Shown: positions 9,058 to 18,205, counted from the first letter of the stretch. The stretch: DNA of 55,132 nucleotides from Burkholderiales bacterium (GCA_014860395.1 JACZJU010000084.1:1-55132), one strand, 5' to 3'. Translations and numbers: made by a program. Notes: generated by a model not told the origin, from the sequence alone.

Positions 9058-9699
9058 GTGAGCATTCGCTTGATGCTGGTGGACGACCACAGATTGCTGC
9101 GTGAAGCGCTGCACGCGATCCTGGAGAAGGCTGGCGACATGGTGGTGGTCGCCGAGGCGGAGAGCGGCTCCAAAGCCCTGGCGCTCGCACGCGCGCTGGC
9201 GCCGGACGTGGTGGTGATGGAGATCGGCCTGGAGGGCATGAGCGGTATCGAGGCGACTCGCCGCATGCTCACCCACAATCCGGCCGTCAGGGTGCTGGGC
9301 CTGTCAATTTTTGAAGACCAGCGCCTGGTGCTGCAAATGCTGCAGGCAGGCGCCAGTGGCTACGTCGCCAAATCTGCCGGCAGCGAGGAGTTGCTGCGCG
9401 GCATTCGCGCGGTGGCGCAAGGCGAAACCTTTCTGTACGCGGAGGCTGAGGCGGCGATTGTCGAGAGCCTGCGCACACAGTCGCTGCAAGGAATGCGCAA
9501 GGACCCGTTGGGCAGGCGCGAATACGAGGTGTTGCAACTGCTCGCAAGCGGCAAGACTTCGGCTCAGATCGCCGATGCCCTGGATATCGCGACCGGTACA
9601 GTCGAGGTGCATCGACGCAATATCATGCGCAAACTCGACCTGCACAATGTGGTGGAGCTGACCAGATACGCCATACGCGAGGGGCTCAGCTCGCCCTAG
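9058..9699 (+). CDS. NarL/LuxR-type response regulator with Glu at the phosphorylation site
   Basis: A 213-residue two-domain response regulator with a GTG start. The receiver domain (about 1-120) has the acidic pair D9-D10 and a lysine in YVAKSAG. The GerE/LuxR helix-turn-helix (about 147-213) contains LGRREYEVLQLLASGKTSAQ and TVEVHRRNIMRKL. The normal phospho-acceptor Asp after beta-3 is replaced by E55 (codon GAG, context VVVMEIGLEGMSG). This suggests a protein that mimics the phosphorylated state or is independent of a kinase. No histidine kinase is adjacent. It lies upstream of an Fnr-like regulator with an inverted repeat in the gap. Confidence 0.9.
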   Translation: MSIRLMLVDDHRLLREALHAILEKAGDMVVVAEAESGSKALALARALAPDVVVMEIGLEGMSGIEATRRMLTHNPAVRVLGLSIFEDQRLVLQMLQAGASGYVAKSAGSEELLRGIRAVAQGETFLYAEAEAAIVESLRTQSLQGMRKDPLGRREYEVLQLLASGKTSAQIADALDIATGTVEVHRRNIMRKLDLHNVVELTRYAIREGLSSP

Positions 9700-9747
9700 G
9701 TCTGACCTGCATAGCCAGCTCCGGGCCAAGCCTTATGGCAGACTGGG

Positions 9748-9767
9748 ACTACCGTAATCCCGGTAGT
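9748..9767. promoter_or_regulatory. perfect 7-bp inverted repeat, candidate operator
   Basis: ACTACCG and CGGTAGT are separated by 6 bp, giving a 20-bp dyad. It lies 49 bp after the response-regulator gene and 140 bp before the Fnr-like start. No T-run follows, so it is not an intrinsic terminator. Its size suits a dimeric NarL/LuxR-type or Fnr-type protein. Which protein binds it is unknown. Confidence 0.4.
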
Positions 9768-9906
9768 TGAAGTTCAGCGCTTCCCGATACCGCCGTTGCT
9801 GCCCCCAACCTAAACTAAACGCGTGTGACGATCGTGCTGGCGATTTTGGTCGAGTTTTTCGCAAGCCGGCTTGCCGCACACCCTAGCCAAACACGGGGAC
9901 ATCGAC

Positions 9907-10662
9907 ATGCGACCACATGCCAATACGCTCGACGCGCAAGTAGTTCTGGAGCAGCCGGCGAGCCGGGCTGCGTCGCTGGGCCTGAGGGAACTGGCCGCAC
10001 TGCTGAAAATCGACCTCGATGGCGTCAACGTCGATCCGGGCATGACGTTCACTCTGCGCCGTGTGCAACAGGGCGCAGCTTTGTATCATGCCGGCGATCA
10101 GTTCGGCCCTATCTACGCCATCCGCTCGGGCACTTTCAAGTGCGTGCTGCTCGATGCGAACGGCAGCTATCAGGTGTTGGGTTTTCCGATGGCGAGCGAG
10201 GTACTCGGCCTGGACGGTATCGAAGAGCAGCACTACCGCACCGAGGCCGTGGCTCTCGAAGACAGCGAAGTGGCGATCATTCCGTTCCCGCGTCTCGCGC
10301 ACCTTGGCGGCAGGGCCGGAGGGCTGCAACAGTTCGTCTACCGTCTGCTCAGCCGCCAGCTTGCGCGCGAGCACATGCAGATGTGGCTGCTCGGTTCGCT
10401 CGGTGCCGAGTCCCGGGTGGCGGCGTTTCTGCTGCTTCTGGGCGAGCGCTATGCGCATCTCGGCTATTCCGACACCCGCTACCATCTGCGCATGACCCGA
10501 CTTGACCTGGGAAGCTTCCTCGGGCTGACCCAGGAAACCGTCAGCAGGGCCTTGTCCAGGTTTCACGAAACCCGCGTCATCCAGGTGCACAACAAGGAGC
10601 TGAAGATTCTCGACGCCGAGCGCCTGCATCAGATCGTCGCGAACGCCCGACACTCGGGCTAA
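9907..10662 (+). CDS. Crp/Fnr family regulator, Fnr-type DNA-binding domain without cysteine cluster
   Basis: A 251-residue regulator with a cyclic-nucleotide-binding-like fold (about residues 35-150), a dimerisation helix and a C-terminal winged helix. The recognition helix (LGLTQETVSRALSRF) carries the E-x-x-S-R pattern of Fnr, which predicts a TTGAT-N4-ATCAA-like target. The N-terminal cysteines that ligate the 4Fe-4S cluster in Fnr are missing, so oxygen sensing by that mechanism is unlikely. A DNR- or FixK-like role is possible. The ATG at 9907 has a Shine-Dalgarno (GGGGAC). A TTG start 36 bp earlier is less likely. Confidence 0.87.
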   Translation: MRPHANTLDAQVVLEQPASRAASLGLRELAALLKIDLDGVNVDPGMTFTLRRVQQGAALYHAGDQFGPIYAIRSGTFKCVLLDANGSYQVLGFPMASEVLGLDGIEEQHYRTEAVALEDSEVAIIPFPRLAHLGGRAGGLQQFVYRLLSRQLAREHMQMWLLGSLGAESRVAAFLLLLGERYAHLGYSDTRYHLRMTRLDLGSFLGLTQETVSRALSRFHETRVIQVHNKELKILDAERLHQIVANARHSG

Positions 10663-11027
10663 AGCCTGCGCCGCCCGGCACGCAGCCAGTCGCAGATCGC
10701 CGGAGAAAAAACCTGTAACAAATTGCGGGGAGTGCTGGCATCGCTTGCCTTAAACCGGCACCCTGCAAAACGACTTTTTCTGCGCACCTCGGCCTCCGCC
10801 ACGCCAGCCTCGGCGGTGAGCTCGAATGCACTGCGACTTGACCAAACTCACAACCGTCGGCGTGGTCTAAGGTAGATTTGCATTCTGCCTGGATCAAGCG
10901 TGGAGCGGACAGTGTTCGTGGGGCGGAACGAATCGGTGCGATGTCGCCATGTCGCGGCATTGCGGGAAGGCGCTTTAGCCATTGCAGCAGCGGCGGGCGC
11001 AGGAGCCATCACCGGAGACTGGCGAGC
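10663..11027. other. intergenic region upstream of hydrolase-like gene
   Basis: No gene is recognised here. A partial Fnr-like half-site pair (TTGAC-N4-CTCAC, from 10838) is the only regulatory-looking element, and it is weak. The open frame of the downstream gene extends back into this region, but that sequence is arginine-rich and not protein-like. Confidence 0.4.
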
Positions 11028-11711
11028 GTGATCGGCTACACGAGCTCGAGCGAACCGGTGCTCATTGCTTCGGGCAGGGCCAGACTAGTGGGCTTATTGG
11101 CGCTTCCGCGAAATCCAAGCGGCTTGGTGCTGTTCACGCAGAGTAGCGGTTCGCGCCGACTTTCACCACACAGCAGCTACCTCGCCGACGAATTGGGACA
11201 CGCGGGACTAGCGACCTTGCTGCTCGATCTCGCCAGCCCGGACGAAGACGGCGGAAACAAGCAAAGCGTCGACATTGCCCTCCTGGCGGCGCGCCTAAGC
11301 CGCGCAACCGATTGGATCTGCACAGAGCCGGAAACGAAGAAGCTCGCGCTCGGCCTGTTCGTCAGGGGCAGCGACGCCGCGGCGGCGTTGCAACTCGCCG
11401 CCCGCCGGCCAGAGCGGATCGCTGCGGTGGTATCACGCAGCGGCCGGCCAGATCTCGCCGGCCCCGACGCGCTGGCGCGGGTACGCGCGCCGACCTTGCT
11501 CATCGTCGGCGAAGAAGACCGCGCGGTCATCGATCACAACCGCCACGCCCTGGACCAGCTCAGCTGCGAGAAAGATCTGGCGGTGATTCGATGCGCGACA
11601 CATCCACGCGCGGAACAGGGTTGGCTGCAGGAAATAGCGCGGCTGGCGGCGCGCTGGTTCAAGGGATATTTCGGCGGAGCAACGAGTCCGGCGGCCCGGC
11701 CTCAACCCTAA
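11028..11711 (+). CDS. dienelactone-hydrolase-like alpha/beta-hydrolase with an atypical nucleophile elbow
   Basis: A 227-residue protein from a GTG start with a nearby GGAGAC Shine-Dalgarno. It shows the alpha/beta-hydrolase layout of the dienelactone-hydrolase-like group: an N-terminal strand with GLLALPRNPSGLVLF, the acid-residue region LLIVGEEDRAVIDHNRHAL, and a C-terminal CATHPRAEQGWL histidine followed by a WF-ending helix. The usual nucleophile elbow (G-x-S-x-G) is replaced by V-R-G-S-D before AAAAL. The catalytic serine is therefore missing or shifted by one residue. The stop overlaps the converging GH57 stop by 4 bp. Its activity is uncertain. Confidence 0.75.
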   Translation: MIGYTSSSEPVLIASGRARLVGLLALPRNPSGLVLFTQSSGSRRLSPHSSYLADELGHAGLATLLLDLASPDEDGGNKQSVDIALLAARLSRATDWICTEPETKKLALGLFVRGSDAAAALQLAARRPERIAAVVSRSGRPDLAGPDALARVRAPTLLIVGEEDRAVIDHNRHALDQLSCEKDLAVIRCATHPRAEQGWLQEIARLAARWFKGYFGGATSPAARPQP

Positions 11712-13477
11712 CCCTGATAGTCGCCCACGCCGCCCGAATCGCCGGCCGCGCTGCCGCGGCGCATGCTGCCCCCGCCTTCCGGAGTGCCATGTCCGCGCGA
11801 GATCGGCTGGTCCAGCACCGTCGGCACCGGCAAATCGATCAATCGATAGAGATTGGCGAGCTTCAGCCGGAACAGCCGGTCGAAACTCCCCACGGCCGCG
11901 GCGGAGTTGTAGTCGCCGAACCACCAGAACCAGTCCGAGCCTTCGCAGTCGGCCAGTTGCCTTGTTGCCGCCGCGCTGCGCTCGGCGTCCAGGCGGCCGC
12001 TTGCCTGAACCAGATCGAAACTTTGTTTGGCGGCACACAGAAGATCCCAGGCGCGATTCTTGTCTTCCGATCCGATCCAGGTGGAGAAAGTGCCATAGAC
12101 CCAGCTCCCGGCGACCAGGCGTTCGAGCTCGCGGGTCGCGGCGGGCCGGACCCCGGGGGAAGCGGCGCCCGCGTCCGCGCACTCGCGCAGGAACGCAGCA
12201 TAGGTGGTCGTGCGAATGACCGAGTGCGTTTCCAGCGCCTGATACAGTGCGTTGAGGAAATAATAGGCGTTATACGGATAATGCTCCCAGGCATTTTCGC
12301 CATCGAGAATCACGCTCACCAGCGGCCGCTCATCCTGCGGCGCTTCCGCCGCGATGTGTTCGAGTTCGCCGATGAAATTGGCCGCAGCGTCGCTTGCGTA
12401 CCATTTCTGGTACTCGAAACCAATCCTGTCCGACAGCGCGTCGTCGCGGAAGAACAGGGTCAGATCGGGAGTAGCGGCCAGCCGGTATGGGCGGTACAGG
12501 TAGCTAGCTCGGGGCTGCACCGGCTTCCCGGCCACGCGCAGACTGTTTGCCAGCACCTGCTCGCCGCTAGCCACCCAATTCAAACCGTTTCCGCTAAGCA
12601 AGCGCAAAAGTGCCTCGGAAACCGAACCCTCGGCCGGCCATAGTCCGGTCGGAGCTGCGCCGAAACGGCGCGCATGGCTGTCAATTGCCGAGTGCAACTG
12701 TGCCGCCACGCGCGCACGACCGCCGGGATACGCCGGTTCCTCGGGCAGCGGCGCTTTCGGCATGGCCTCGCGCGCCGAGCGGAAATCGAGCAACAGCGGC
12801 GCCAGCGGATGGTAGTGCGGCGTGGTCGAGATTTCGATCTGCCCGGCGGAGGCGAGACGCGCATAGCGTCCGACCACGCCGCAGACCAGCTCGCCGATCA
12901 GCCGAAACAGGTCGCCGCGATGCTGCTGCGCGAAATGCTCGCCGATCGCCATCAGCCGGGTCACCAGCTCGGACTCGCGCCGCACCGTCTCCCCGGTCCA
13001 GGCGAGGTGATACCAGATCAAGGCGTCGTAGAAAAACCGGTCCGACAGATAAGCCGCCGCTGCCTGACCCTGCGCCTCGAATATCCTGAACAGATCGTAC
13101 AAGCGTTTGTAATGCGGATAGTGCTGAATGATCACCAAGGCGTCGGGGTCGAGGCAGCGCTCGGCAATCGACGCGCGCTCCTGCCCGGTGAGAGGCTGCG
13201 CCTCGTCGCGCGCGAGCAGCCGCAGCAGCGGGTCACGCAGCTTTCCGCTTTGAAACTGGTCGGCGTAATCCTCGATCTGGTCGATCAATACCGGCACCCA
13301 GTTGACCACAGCGTGCATCCCCGCGTGGTGCTCGAGGTGCCAGGCCATGTCGGTGTAGTCCTTGATGGCGTGCAAATACACCCAGGGCAGCACGAACTCG
13401 CCGCTTGCATGGTCGCGGTAATCCGGCTGGTGCAGATGCCATACCAGCACGAGATCCAGAGGGCGGGATGCGCTCAT
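11708..13477 (-). CDS. glycoside hydrolase family 57 protein (alpha-glucan-acting)
   Basis: A 589-residue GH57 enzyme. This family holds retaining alpha-amylases, 4-alpha-glucanotransferases and branching enzymes with a (beta/alpha)7 barrel. Motif 1 is WHLHQP (residues 13-18). Motif 2 is around GQIEISTTPHYHP. The predicted nucleophile is E283 in GLWPAEGSVSE. The predicted acid/base Asp lies in LFFRDDALSD (345-346). No signal peptide is seen, so it is probably cytoplasmic. It sits at the end of a glycogen cluster, so a role in glycogen breakdown or remodelling is likely. The exact specificity cannot be read from the sequence. Confidence 0.9.
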   Translation of the reverse strand: MSASRPLDLVLVWHLHQPDYRDHASGEFVLPWVYLHAIKDYTDMAWHLEHHAGMHAVVNWVPVLIDQIEDYADQFQSGKLRDPLLRLLARDEAQPLTGQERASIAERCLDPDALVIIQHYPHYKRLYDLFRIFEAQGQAAAAYLSDRFFYDALIWYHLAWTGETVRRESELVTRLMAIGEHFAQQHRGDLFRLIGELVCGVVGRYARLASAGQIEISTTPHYHPLAPLLLDFRSAREAMPKAPLPEEPAYPGGRARVAAQLHSAIDSHARRFGAAPTGLWPAEGSVSEALLRLLSGNGLNWVASGEQVLANSLRVAGKPVQPRASYLYRPYRLAATPDLTLFFRDDALSDRIGFEYQKWYASDAAANFIGELEHIAAEAPQDERPLVSVILDGENAWEHYPYNAYYFLNALYQALETHSVIRTTTYAAFLRECADAGAASPGVRPAATRELERLVAGSWVYGTFSTWIGSEDKNRAWDLLCAAKQSFDLVQASGRLDAERSAAATRQLADCEGSDWFWWFGDYNSAAAVGSFDRLFRLKLANLYRLIDLPVPTVLDQPISRGHGTPEGGGSMRRGSAAGDSGGVGDYQG

Positions 13478-13633
13478 CGAACAGGCCGGGGCTGTAAAAC
13501 GGCCGGCCCGGTAAAACCCGGATTTACTTCTTCATCACACTTCACCTGCAAGCGCCTCCGACTGTGGAATATCCAAGGGACCGCGCGAAACCGCGGAACT
13601 CATTCCGCCGCATGTCGAGTTTTCGAGAATCCG

Positions 13634-14989
13634 CTAGCGCAGGTGGTGCACCTGCTGACCCAGATTCTCGGGAACGATCACGGTCACCCCCTTCTCGGTG
13701 ACATGAAAGCGTTTGCGGTCCGCCTCTGGATCGACCCCTGCCGTGAACCCGTCCGGGAGCCGGCAGTGCTTCTCCACGATCGCCCGCCGCAAAGTCACAT
13801 TATTGCCGATTTCCACGTTCGGCAGGATTACACAATCCTCGATGTCGCAGTAGTCTTGCACGTGCACGTTGGTGAACAGCACCGAGCGCCGCACCTTCGA
13901 GCCGCTGATGATGCAGCCACCGGATACCAGCGAATCGATCGCCATGCCGCGCCGGCCGTCGCTGTCGAATACGAATTTCGCCGGTGGCATCTGCTCCTGA
14001 TAGCTCCATATGGGCCAGTCGCGGTCGTACAAATTGAGGTCCGGCACGACGTGCGTCAGGTCCATGTTCGCTTCCCAATACGCATCGAGCGTGCCCACGT
14101 CGCGCCAGTAGGGCGCGCCCTTGCTCGTGTTGACGCAACTGTCGTTGAAGCGGTGCGCATGCACGTACGCGCCCGAACGAATCAGCCAGGGAATGAGATC
14201 CTTGCCGAAGTCATGGCTGGAGCCGTCGTCTTCGGCGTCGCGTATCAGCTGCTCGTACAGGAACGCCTCGTCGAACACGTAGATCCCCATGCTCGCGAGC
14301 ACCCTGTCCGTATGGCCCGGCATCGGCGCGGGCTTTTCCGGCTTTTCCTCGAAAGCGCTGATGCGCCGTTTTTCGTCCACCGTCATCACGCCGAACTGGT
14401 GAGCGTCGGCGAGCAGCACCTCGATGCAGCCTACGCTCATCGGCGCCCCGCTTGCCACATGGTCCGCGAGCATGCGCGTGTAATCCATCTTGTAGACATG
14501 ATCCCCGGCAAGCACGAGCACATATTTTCTTTTTTGCCGGCGCAGAATGTCGATGTTCTGGTACACCGCGTCGGCGGTGCCGCGGTACCAGTCGGCGGTG
14601 ACGCGCTGCTGCGCCGGCAGCAGTTCGACGAACTCCTCGAAACGGCCGTCGAGAAAACTCCAGCCGCGCTGCACATGCCGGATCAGGCTTTGCGCCTTGT
14701 ATTGCGTGCAGATGCCGATGCGCCGGATGCCGGAGTTGACGCAGTTGGACAGAGCGAAATCGATGATGCGCAACTTGCCGCCGAAGGGCACCGCCGGCTT
14801 GGCGCGCCAGTCGGTAAGTACCGCCAAGCGCGAACCGCGGCCGCCGGCGAGGACGATGGCGAGCGTGTCGTAGGCAAGGTCTCTTAGATCGATAGGCCAC
14901 GGCGCTTCGTTGCCGGCGCGATTGGCCGCCGGCCCGCCCTGGTCGAAGCCTTCCATGTGACCCTTGATGCCGCTTTCAGCTGCACTCAT
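13634..14989 (-). CDS. glgC: glucose-1-phosphate adenylyltransferase
   Basis: GlgC makes ADP-glucose from glucose-1-phosphate and ATP, the committed and allosterically controlled step of bacterial glycogen synthesis. It has 451 residues. The nucleotidyltransferase motif [13 protein letters not shown] lies at about 48-59 and is followed by KPAVPFGGK. Further landmarks are [37 protein letters not shown] and [17 protein letters not shown]. The C-terminus is a left-handed beta-helix ([17 protein letters not shown]). The first 11 residues before HMEGFDQ may be dispensable. It lies in a cluster with GH57, glk, glgA and glgP. Confidence 0.96.
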   Translation of the reverse strand: MSAAESGIKGHMEGFDQGGPAANRAGNEAPWPIDLRDLAYDTLAIVLAGGRGSRLAVLTDWRAKPAVPFGGKLRIIDFALSNCVNSGIRRIGICTQYKAQSLIRHVQRGWSFLDGRFEEFVELLPAQQRVTADWYRGTADAVYQNIDILRRQKRKYVLVLAGDHVYKMDYTRMLADHVASGAPMSVGCIEVLLADAHQFGVMTVDEKRRISAFEEKPEKPAPMPGHTDRVLASMGIYVFDEAFLYEQLIRDAEDDGSSHDFGKDLIPWLIRSGAYVHAHRFNDSCVNTSKGAPYWRDVGTLDAYWEANMDLTHVVPDLNLYDRDWPIWSYQEQMPPAKFVFDSDGRRGMAIDSLVSGGCIISGSKVRRSVLFTNVHVQDYCDIEDCVILPNVEIGNNVTLRRAIVEKHCRLPDGFTAGVDPEADRKRFHVTEKGVTVIVPENLGQQVHHLR

Positions 14990-15043
14990 CGACTTTGGGC
15001 TTCCACATAGCGGACCGCGATCGGCGTCTCGCTCGCCGCGACC

Positions 15044-15322
15044 TCAGGGCGTGCCGATCAGCCGCAGCACTTCCGCCTCCGCCTCGATCCAGTCCTGCAT
15101 TTCGAAGCCCGGGGCAAAGCCGCGCCTTTCGGCGCGGAAATATGCCGCCTGCTCAATCAGCCTTTGGCGCTCCTGCGCGTTCAGCGCTGGACTAGGTTGC
15201 GCTTCGGCGGTGCCTTTCTTTGCTTTTGCCCTGACCGCGGGCGCGCGAGTCGCGGGCTTTGACGCCACGGCAGCCTTTGCTCCCGCCTTGGTTTTCGGCG
15301 TGCGCGTCGGTGTGTTTGGCAT
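15044..15322 (-). CDS. DUF2934 domain protein
   Basis: A 92-residue protein. The N-terminal half is a Lys/Ala/Pro-rich, histone-like basic tail (AKAAVASKPATRAPAVRAKA). The C-terminal half matches DUF2934 (RLIEQAAYFRAERRGFAPG followed by a D-W-I-E-A-E-x-E-V pattern). The family's function is unknown. DUF2934 genes often sit beside glycogen genes in Proteobacteria, as here between glgC and glk. A role in regulation or granule association would be speculation. Confidence 0.8.
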   Translation of the reverse strand: MPNTPTRTPKTKAGAKAAVASKPATRAPAVRAKAKKGTAEAQPSPALNAQERQRLIEQAAYFRAERRGFAPGFEMQDWIEAEAEVLRLIGTP

Positions 15323-15430
15323 AATCCCTCCCTTTGGTGAACTACCTTCCTACTTAAGGATAGCCGCCATCGGTCAGGTGCGCTTGAGAATTGTCAAGTC
15401 GGCGGGCCCGCGAGCGTTGTCGCTTCGCGC

Positions 15431-16414
15431 TCAGCGCCGCGCAGCGATCAGCGCCGCGCCGAGCAGCCCGAGGCGCTCCGTGGTGACCACGTGCACCGGA
15501 ACCCTGAGGTTCAGCTGCGCGTGCGCGCCTTTGGCGTTGAACGCCGCCATGAAACCGCCGGCTGCGAGCCGACTCAAGATTTTCCGCGCAATGCCGCCAG
15601 CGATATAGACGCCGCCGCGCGCCGATACGGCGAGCGCGTGATCGCCTGCCGCCGCGCCGTAGCAGGTGATGAACAGGTCCAGTGCACGGATTGCAAGCGG
15701 GTCGTTCTGCTCCAGAGCATGGCGGCTGATCGCGGCGGCGCCTTCGCGGCGCACGCTCTCGCGCAAGGAGGGCGCCTCAGGCAATTCGGCGCGCAGGAAT
15801 TCGTAAATGCGCAGCAGGCCCGCGCCGCAGACCACATGCTCCACGCTGACGCGGCCCAACTGCGCATGCAGCACCCGCCACAAGCGCATCTGCTCGTCGT
15901 CCGCAGGCGCAAAACCCACATGCCCGCCTTCCCCGGGGACTATCCGGTAGCCCTTGCCCTGCGGCAGCGCATAGGCCACGCCCAGTCCGGTGCCGGCGCC
16001 GATCACCACGCGCGGCGCCTGCGGCAACGGTTCGCCACGTTGCAGCGACGCAATTTCATCTTCGCCCAGCGCCTCGACGCCCGCGGCGGCGGCCTCGAAA
16101 TCGTTCACCAGCCGCACGCGGTCGATGCCGAACTGCGTCGCTATCGTCCCTGAATCGAGGTGCCAGGGCAGGTTGGTCATGTTTATGCGATTGTCCGAAG
16201 CCGGCCCGGCTGCGCCGAAGCAGGCACTGGCAAGGCGCAGCTCGCGCCCGCGATGTTGCCTGCATTCGTCGAGAAAGCGCGCGAGCATGGCGGAAAAATC
16301 GGCAAAGGAGGCGACTGCGTAGCGCCGCTCCAGTAGCGGCGTCGGCCGGCCCGCGCGCACCGTCGCCAGCTGCAGCAGCGCCTTGGTGCCGCCGATGTCG
16401 CCAGCGAGTATCAT
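15431..16414 (-). CDS. glk: glucokinase (ATP-dependent)
   Basis: Phosphorylates glucose to glucose-6-phosphate. It has 327 residues from the ATG at 16414, beginning with the phosphate-binding loop MILAGDIGGTK. Other conserved parts are CFGAAGP, the substrate region LVNDFEAAAAGVEAL, GAGTGLGVAY, PGEGGHVGFAP and the C-terminal GGVYIAGGIARKIL. It belongs to the Glk family of Proteobacteria rather than to ROK. A longer frame starts 60 bp upstream, but that extension does not resemble the family. It is divergent from glgA, with 98 bp between the starts. It would supply glucose-6-phosphate from glucose freed by the glucan hydrolases. Confidence 0.93.
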   Translation of the reverse strand: MILAGDIGGTKALLQLATVRAGRPTPLLERRYAVASFADFSAMLARFLDECRQHRGRELRLASACFGAAGPASDNRINMTNLPWHLDSGTIATQFGIDRVRLVNDFEAAAAGVEALGEDEIASLQRGEPLPQAPRVVIGAGTGLGVAYALPQGKGYRIVPGEGGHVGFAPADDEQMRLWRVLHAQLGRVSVEHVVCGAGLLRIYEFLRAELPEAPSLRESVRREGAAAISRHALEQNDPLAIRALDLFITCYGAAAGDHALAVSARGGVYIAGGIARKILSRLAAGGFMAAFNAKGAHAQLNLRVPVHVVTTERLGLLGAALIAARR

Positions 16415-16512
16415 CTGCGCCCCCGCGACACGGAAACTTGGTCTGGAATCCCAACCCCTGCTAATATTGGGCACCTCGGCAGCGCTTTCCTGCGGCGCCG
16501 CGACCCGAATTC

Positions 16513-18006
16513 ATGCCTGCAACCACTTCCGACAAAACCACGAACTCCAGCCCGTTGCGCATTCTGTTTGCCACATCGGAGTGCGCGCCGCTGGTAAAGA
16601 CCGGCGGCCTCGGCGACGTCAGCGCCGCCTTGCCCGCCGCGATAAAGGCGTTGGGAATCGACATCCGTATCCTGCTGCCGGCCTATCGCCAGGTGCTCGC
16701 GGCGCTGCCGGGCTGCCGCGAAATCGCGCGCATCGAGGCGACGGCAGATTTTCCAAATGCTCGCCTGCTCCAGAGTCAGATGGCGTCGGGCGTGCCGCTT
16801 GTCCTGCTCGACTGCCCGGATATGTACGACCGCGACGGCGGCCCGTATCAGACCGAAGCCGGCAAAGACTGGGACGACAACGCGCTGCGCTTCGGCCTGC
16901 TCTCGCGCGTCGCCGCGCTGCTGGGCAGCGCCGACAGCCCGCTCGACTGGCGGCCTCAGGTGATCCACGGCAATGATTGGCAGACCGGTCTCACCCCTGC
17001 CTATCTGCGCTACGCCGCAAAAGCGCGCGCCGCGACGCTGCTGACCGTACACAACCTGGCTTTTCAGGGAATATTCGAGCCCGGGCTCGTCGCCGCGCTC
17101 GGCCTGCCTGCGGCAAGCTTCAGCCCGGACGGGGTCGAGTACTACGGCAAGCTTTCGTTTCTCAAGGGCGGCCTGCAGCTCGCCGACGCGATCAGCACGG
17201 TCAGCCCGGGCTATGCGCGCGAGATTCAGGGCGAAGGCCTCGGCTTCGGCCTGCACGGTCTGCTCTCCGCGCGCAAAGATAGCCTCCACGGCATCCTCAA
17301 CGGCATCGACACCGCCTTGTGGAACCCGGCCACCGACCCGCTGATCGCATGCCGCTACTCGGCCGATACGCTTGCAGCCAAAACTGGCAACAAGCGCGCG
17401 CTGCGCGAGCGTCTGGGCCTGGCGCTTACGCCCGAGTTGCCGCTGTTCGCCGTGGTAAGCCGGCTCACCGAGCAAAAAGGACTGGACTGGCTGCTGCAGA
17501 TCGCGCCGCAGCTGCTGGCGTTGCCGGCGCAGCTCGCCCTGCTCGGCGGCGGCGATCCCGAACTCGAGCGCGGCTTTCTCGCACTGGCTCAGCGCCACCC
17601 GCACTCGGCCAGCGCGACGATAGGCTTTGACGAAACGCTTGCGCATTTGATCGAGGCCGGCGCCGACGCCTTCCTCATGCCCTCGCGCTTCGAGCCCTGT
17701 GGTATGAACCAGATGTACAGCCAGCGCTATGGCACGCCGCCTATCGTGCGCGCCACCGGCGGACTCGCCGACACGGTGGTCGATTGCACCCCGGGTACGC
17801 TCGCCGACGAAAGCGCCAGCGGCTTTGTCTTTCACGAGCCCAGCGCCGACGCCCTGCTCGCCGCGGTCCGGCGCGCGGCAGACGCCTGGGCCGACAACGC
17901 GACCTGGCACGCGCTGCAGCGAAACGGCATGGCCCGCGATTTCGGCTGGAACACGAGCGCGCGCAGCTACGCCGGAATTTACGCGCGGCTGGCGAAGAAC
18001 CGCTAG
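16513..18006 (+). CDS. glgA: glycogen synthase (ADP-glucose)
   Basis: GlgA is a GT5 glycosyltransferase that transfers glucose from ADP-glucose to alpha-1,4-glucan. It has 497 residues. The ADP-glucose-binding motif KTGGLGD is at residues 29-35 in the N-terminal Rossmann domain. The C-terminal domain has the retaining-GT catalytic region around PSRFEPCGMNQMYSQRYGT followed by ATGGLADTV. Other family segments are GNDWQTGL and VHNLAFQGIF. It is transcribed divergently from glk and convergently to glgP, with a long hairpin in the glgA-glgP gap. Confidence 0.96.
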   Translation: MPATTSDKTTNSSPLRILFATSECAPLVKTGGLGDVSAALPAAIKALGIDIRILLPAYRQVLAALPGCREIARIEATADFPNARLLQSQMASGVPLVLLDCPDMYDRDGGPYQTEAGKDWDDNALRFGLLSRVAALLGSADSPLDWRPQVIHGNDWQTGLTPAYLRYAAKARAATLLTVHNLAFQGIFEPGLVAALGLPAASFSPDGVEYYGKLSFLKGGLQLADAISTVSPGYAREIQGEGLGFGLHGLLSARKDSLHGILNGIDTALWNPATDPLIACRYSADTLAAKTGNKRALRERLGLALTPELPLFAVVSRLTEQKGLDWLLQIAPQLLALPAQLALLGGGDPELERGFLALAQRHPHSASATIGFDETLAHLIEAGADAFLMPSRFEPCGMNQMYSQRYGTPPIVRATGGLADTVVDCTPGTLADESASGFVFHEPSADALLAAVRRAADAWADNATWHALQRNGMARDFGWNTSARSYAGIYARLAKNR

Positions 18007-18154
18007 AAAACGATTCAGATCCGAAAAACGTACACTCATCGCGTCGCCCGCCTTCGTCATTGCGGGGTTAAGCTTTGGCGCGGGCGAGAAGCCGTCCGCG
18101 CGGATCGCCGATCTTGAATAAAAACAAACCCAAGCCGTTCCTGCTTTTGTCCAT

Positions 18155-18205
18155 AACCGCGATTTTGCTGCGGATGTGCTTTTCATCCGCGGCAAAATCG
18201 CGGTT
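18155..18205. terminator. long inverted repeat (22-bp arms, 7-nt loop) between convergent glgA and glgP
   Basis: The arms at 18155-18176 and 18184-18205 are complementary with one mismatch (outer AACCGCGATTTTGC against GCAAAATCGCGGTT). They enclose the loop TGCTTTT. The structure sits between two converging genes, so it may stop transcription from both sides. It lacks the U-run of a classical intrinsic terminator, so it could instead be a mobile palindrome or a processing site. Confidence 0.5.

Noticed and set aside
10838..10851. Possible Fnr box TTGAC-N4-CTCAC upstream of the hydrolase-like gene
   Set aside because: The right half-site matches only three of five positions, and no promoter is visible around it.
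12674..14887. A plus-strand open frame of 737 codons spanning the GH57-glgC junction
   Set aside because: It runs across two real minus-strand genes and their gap and has no domain signal.
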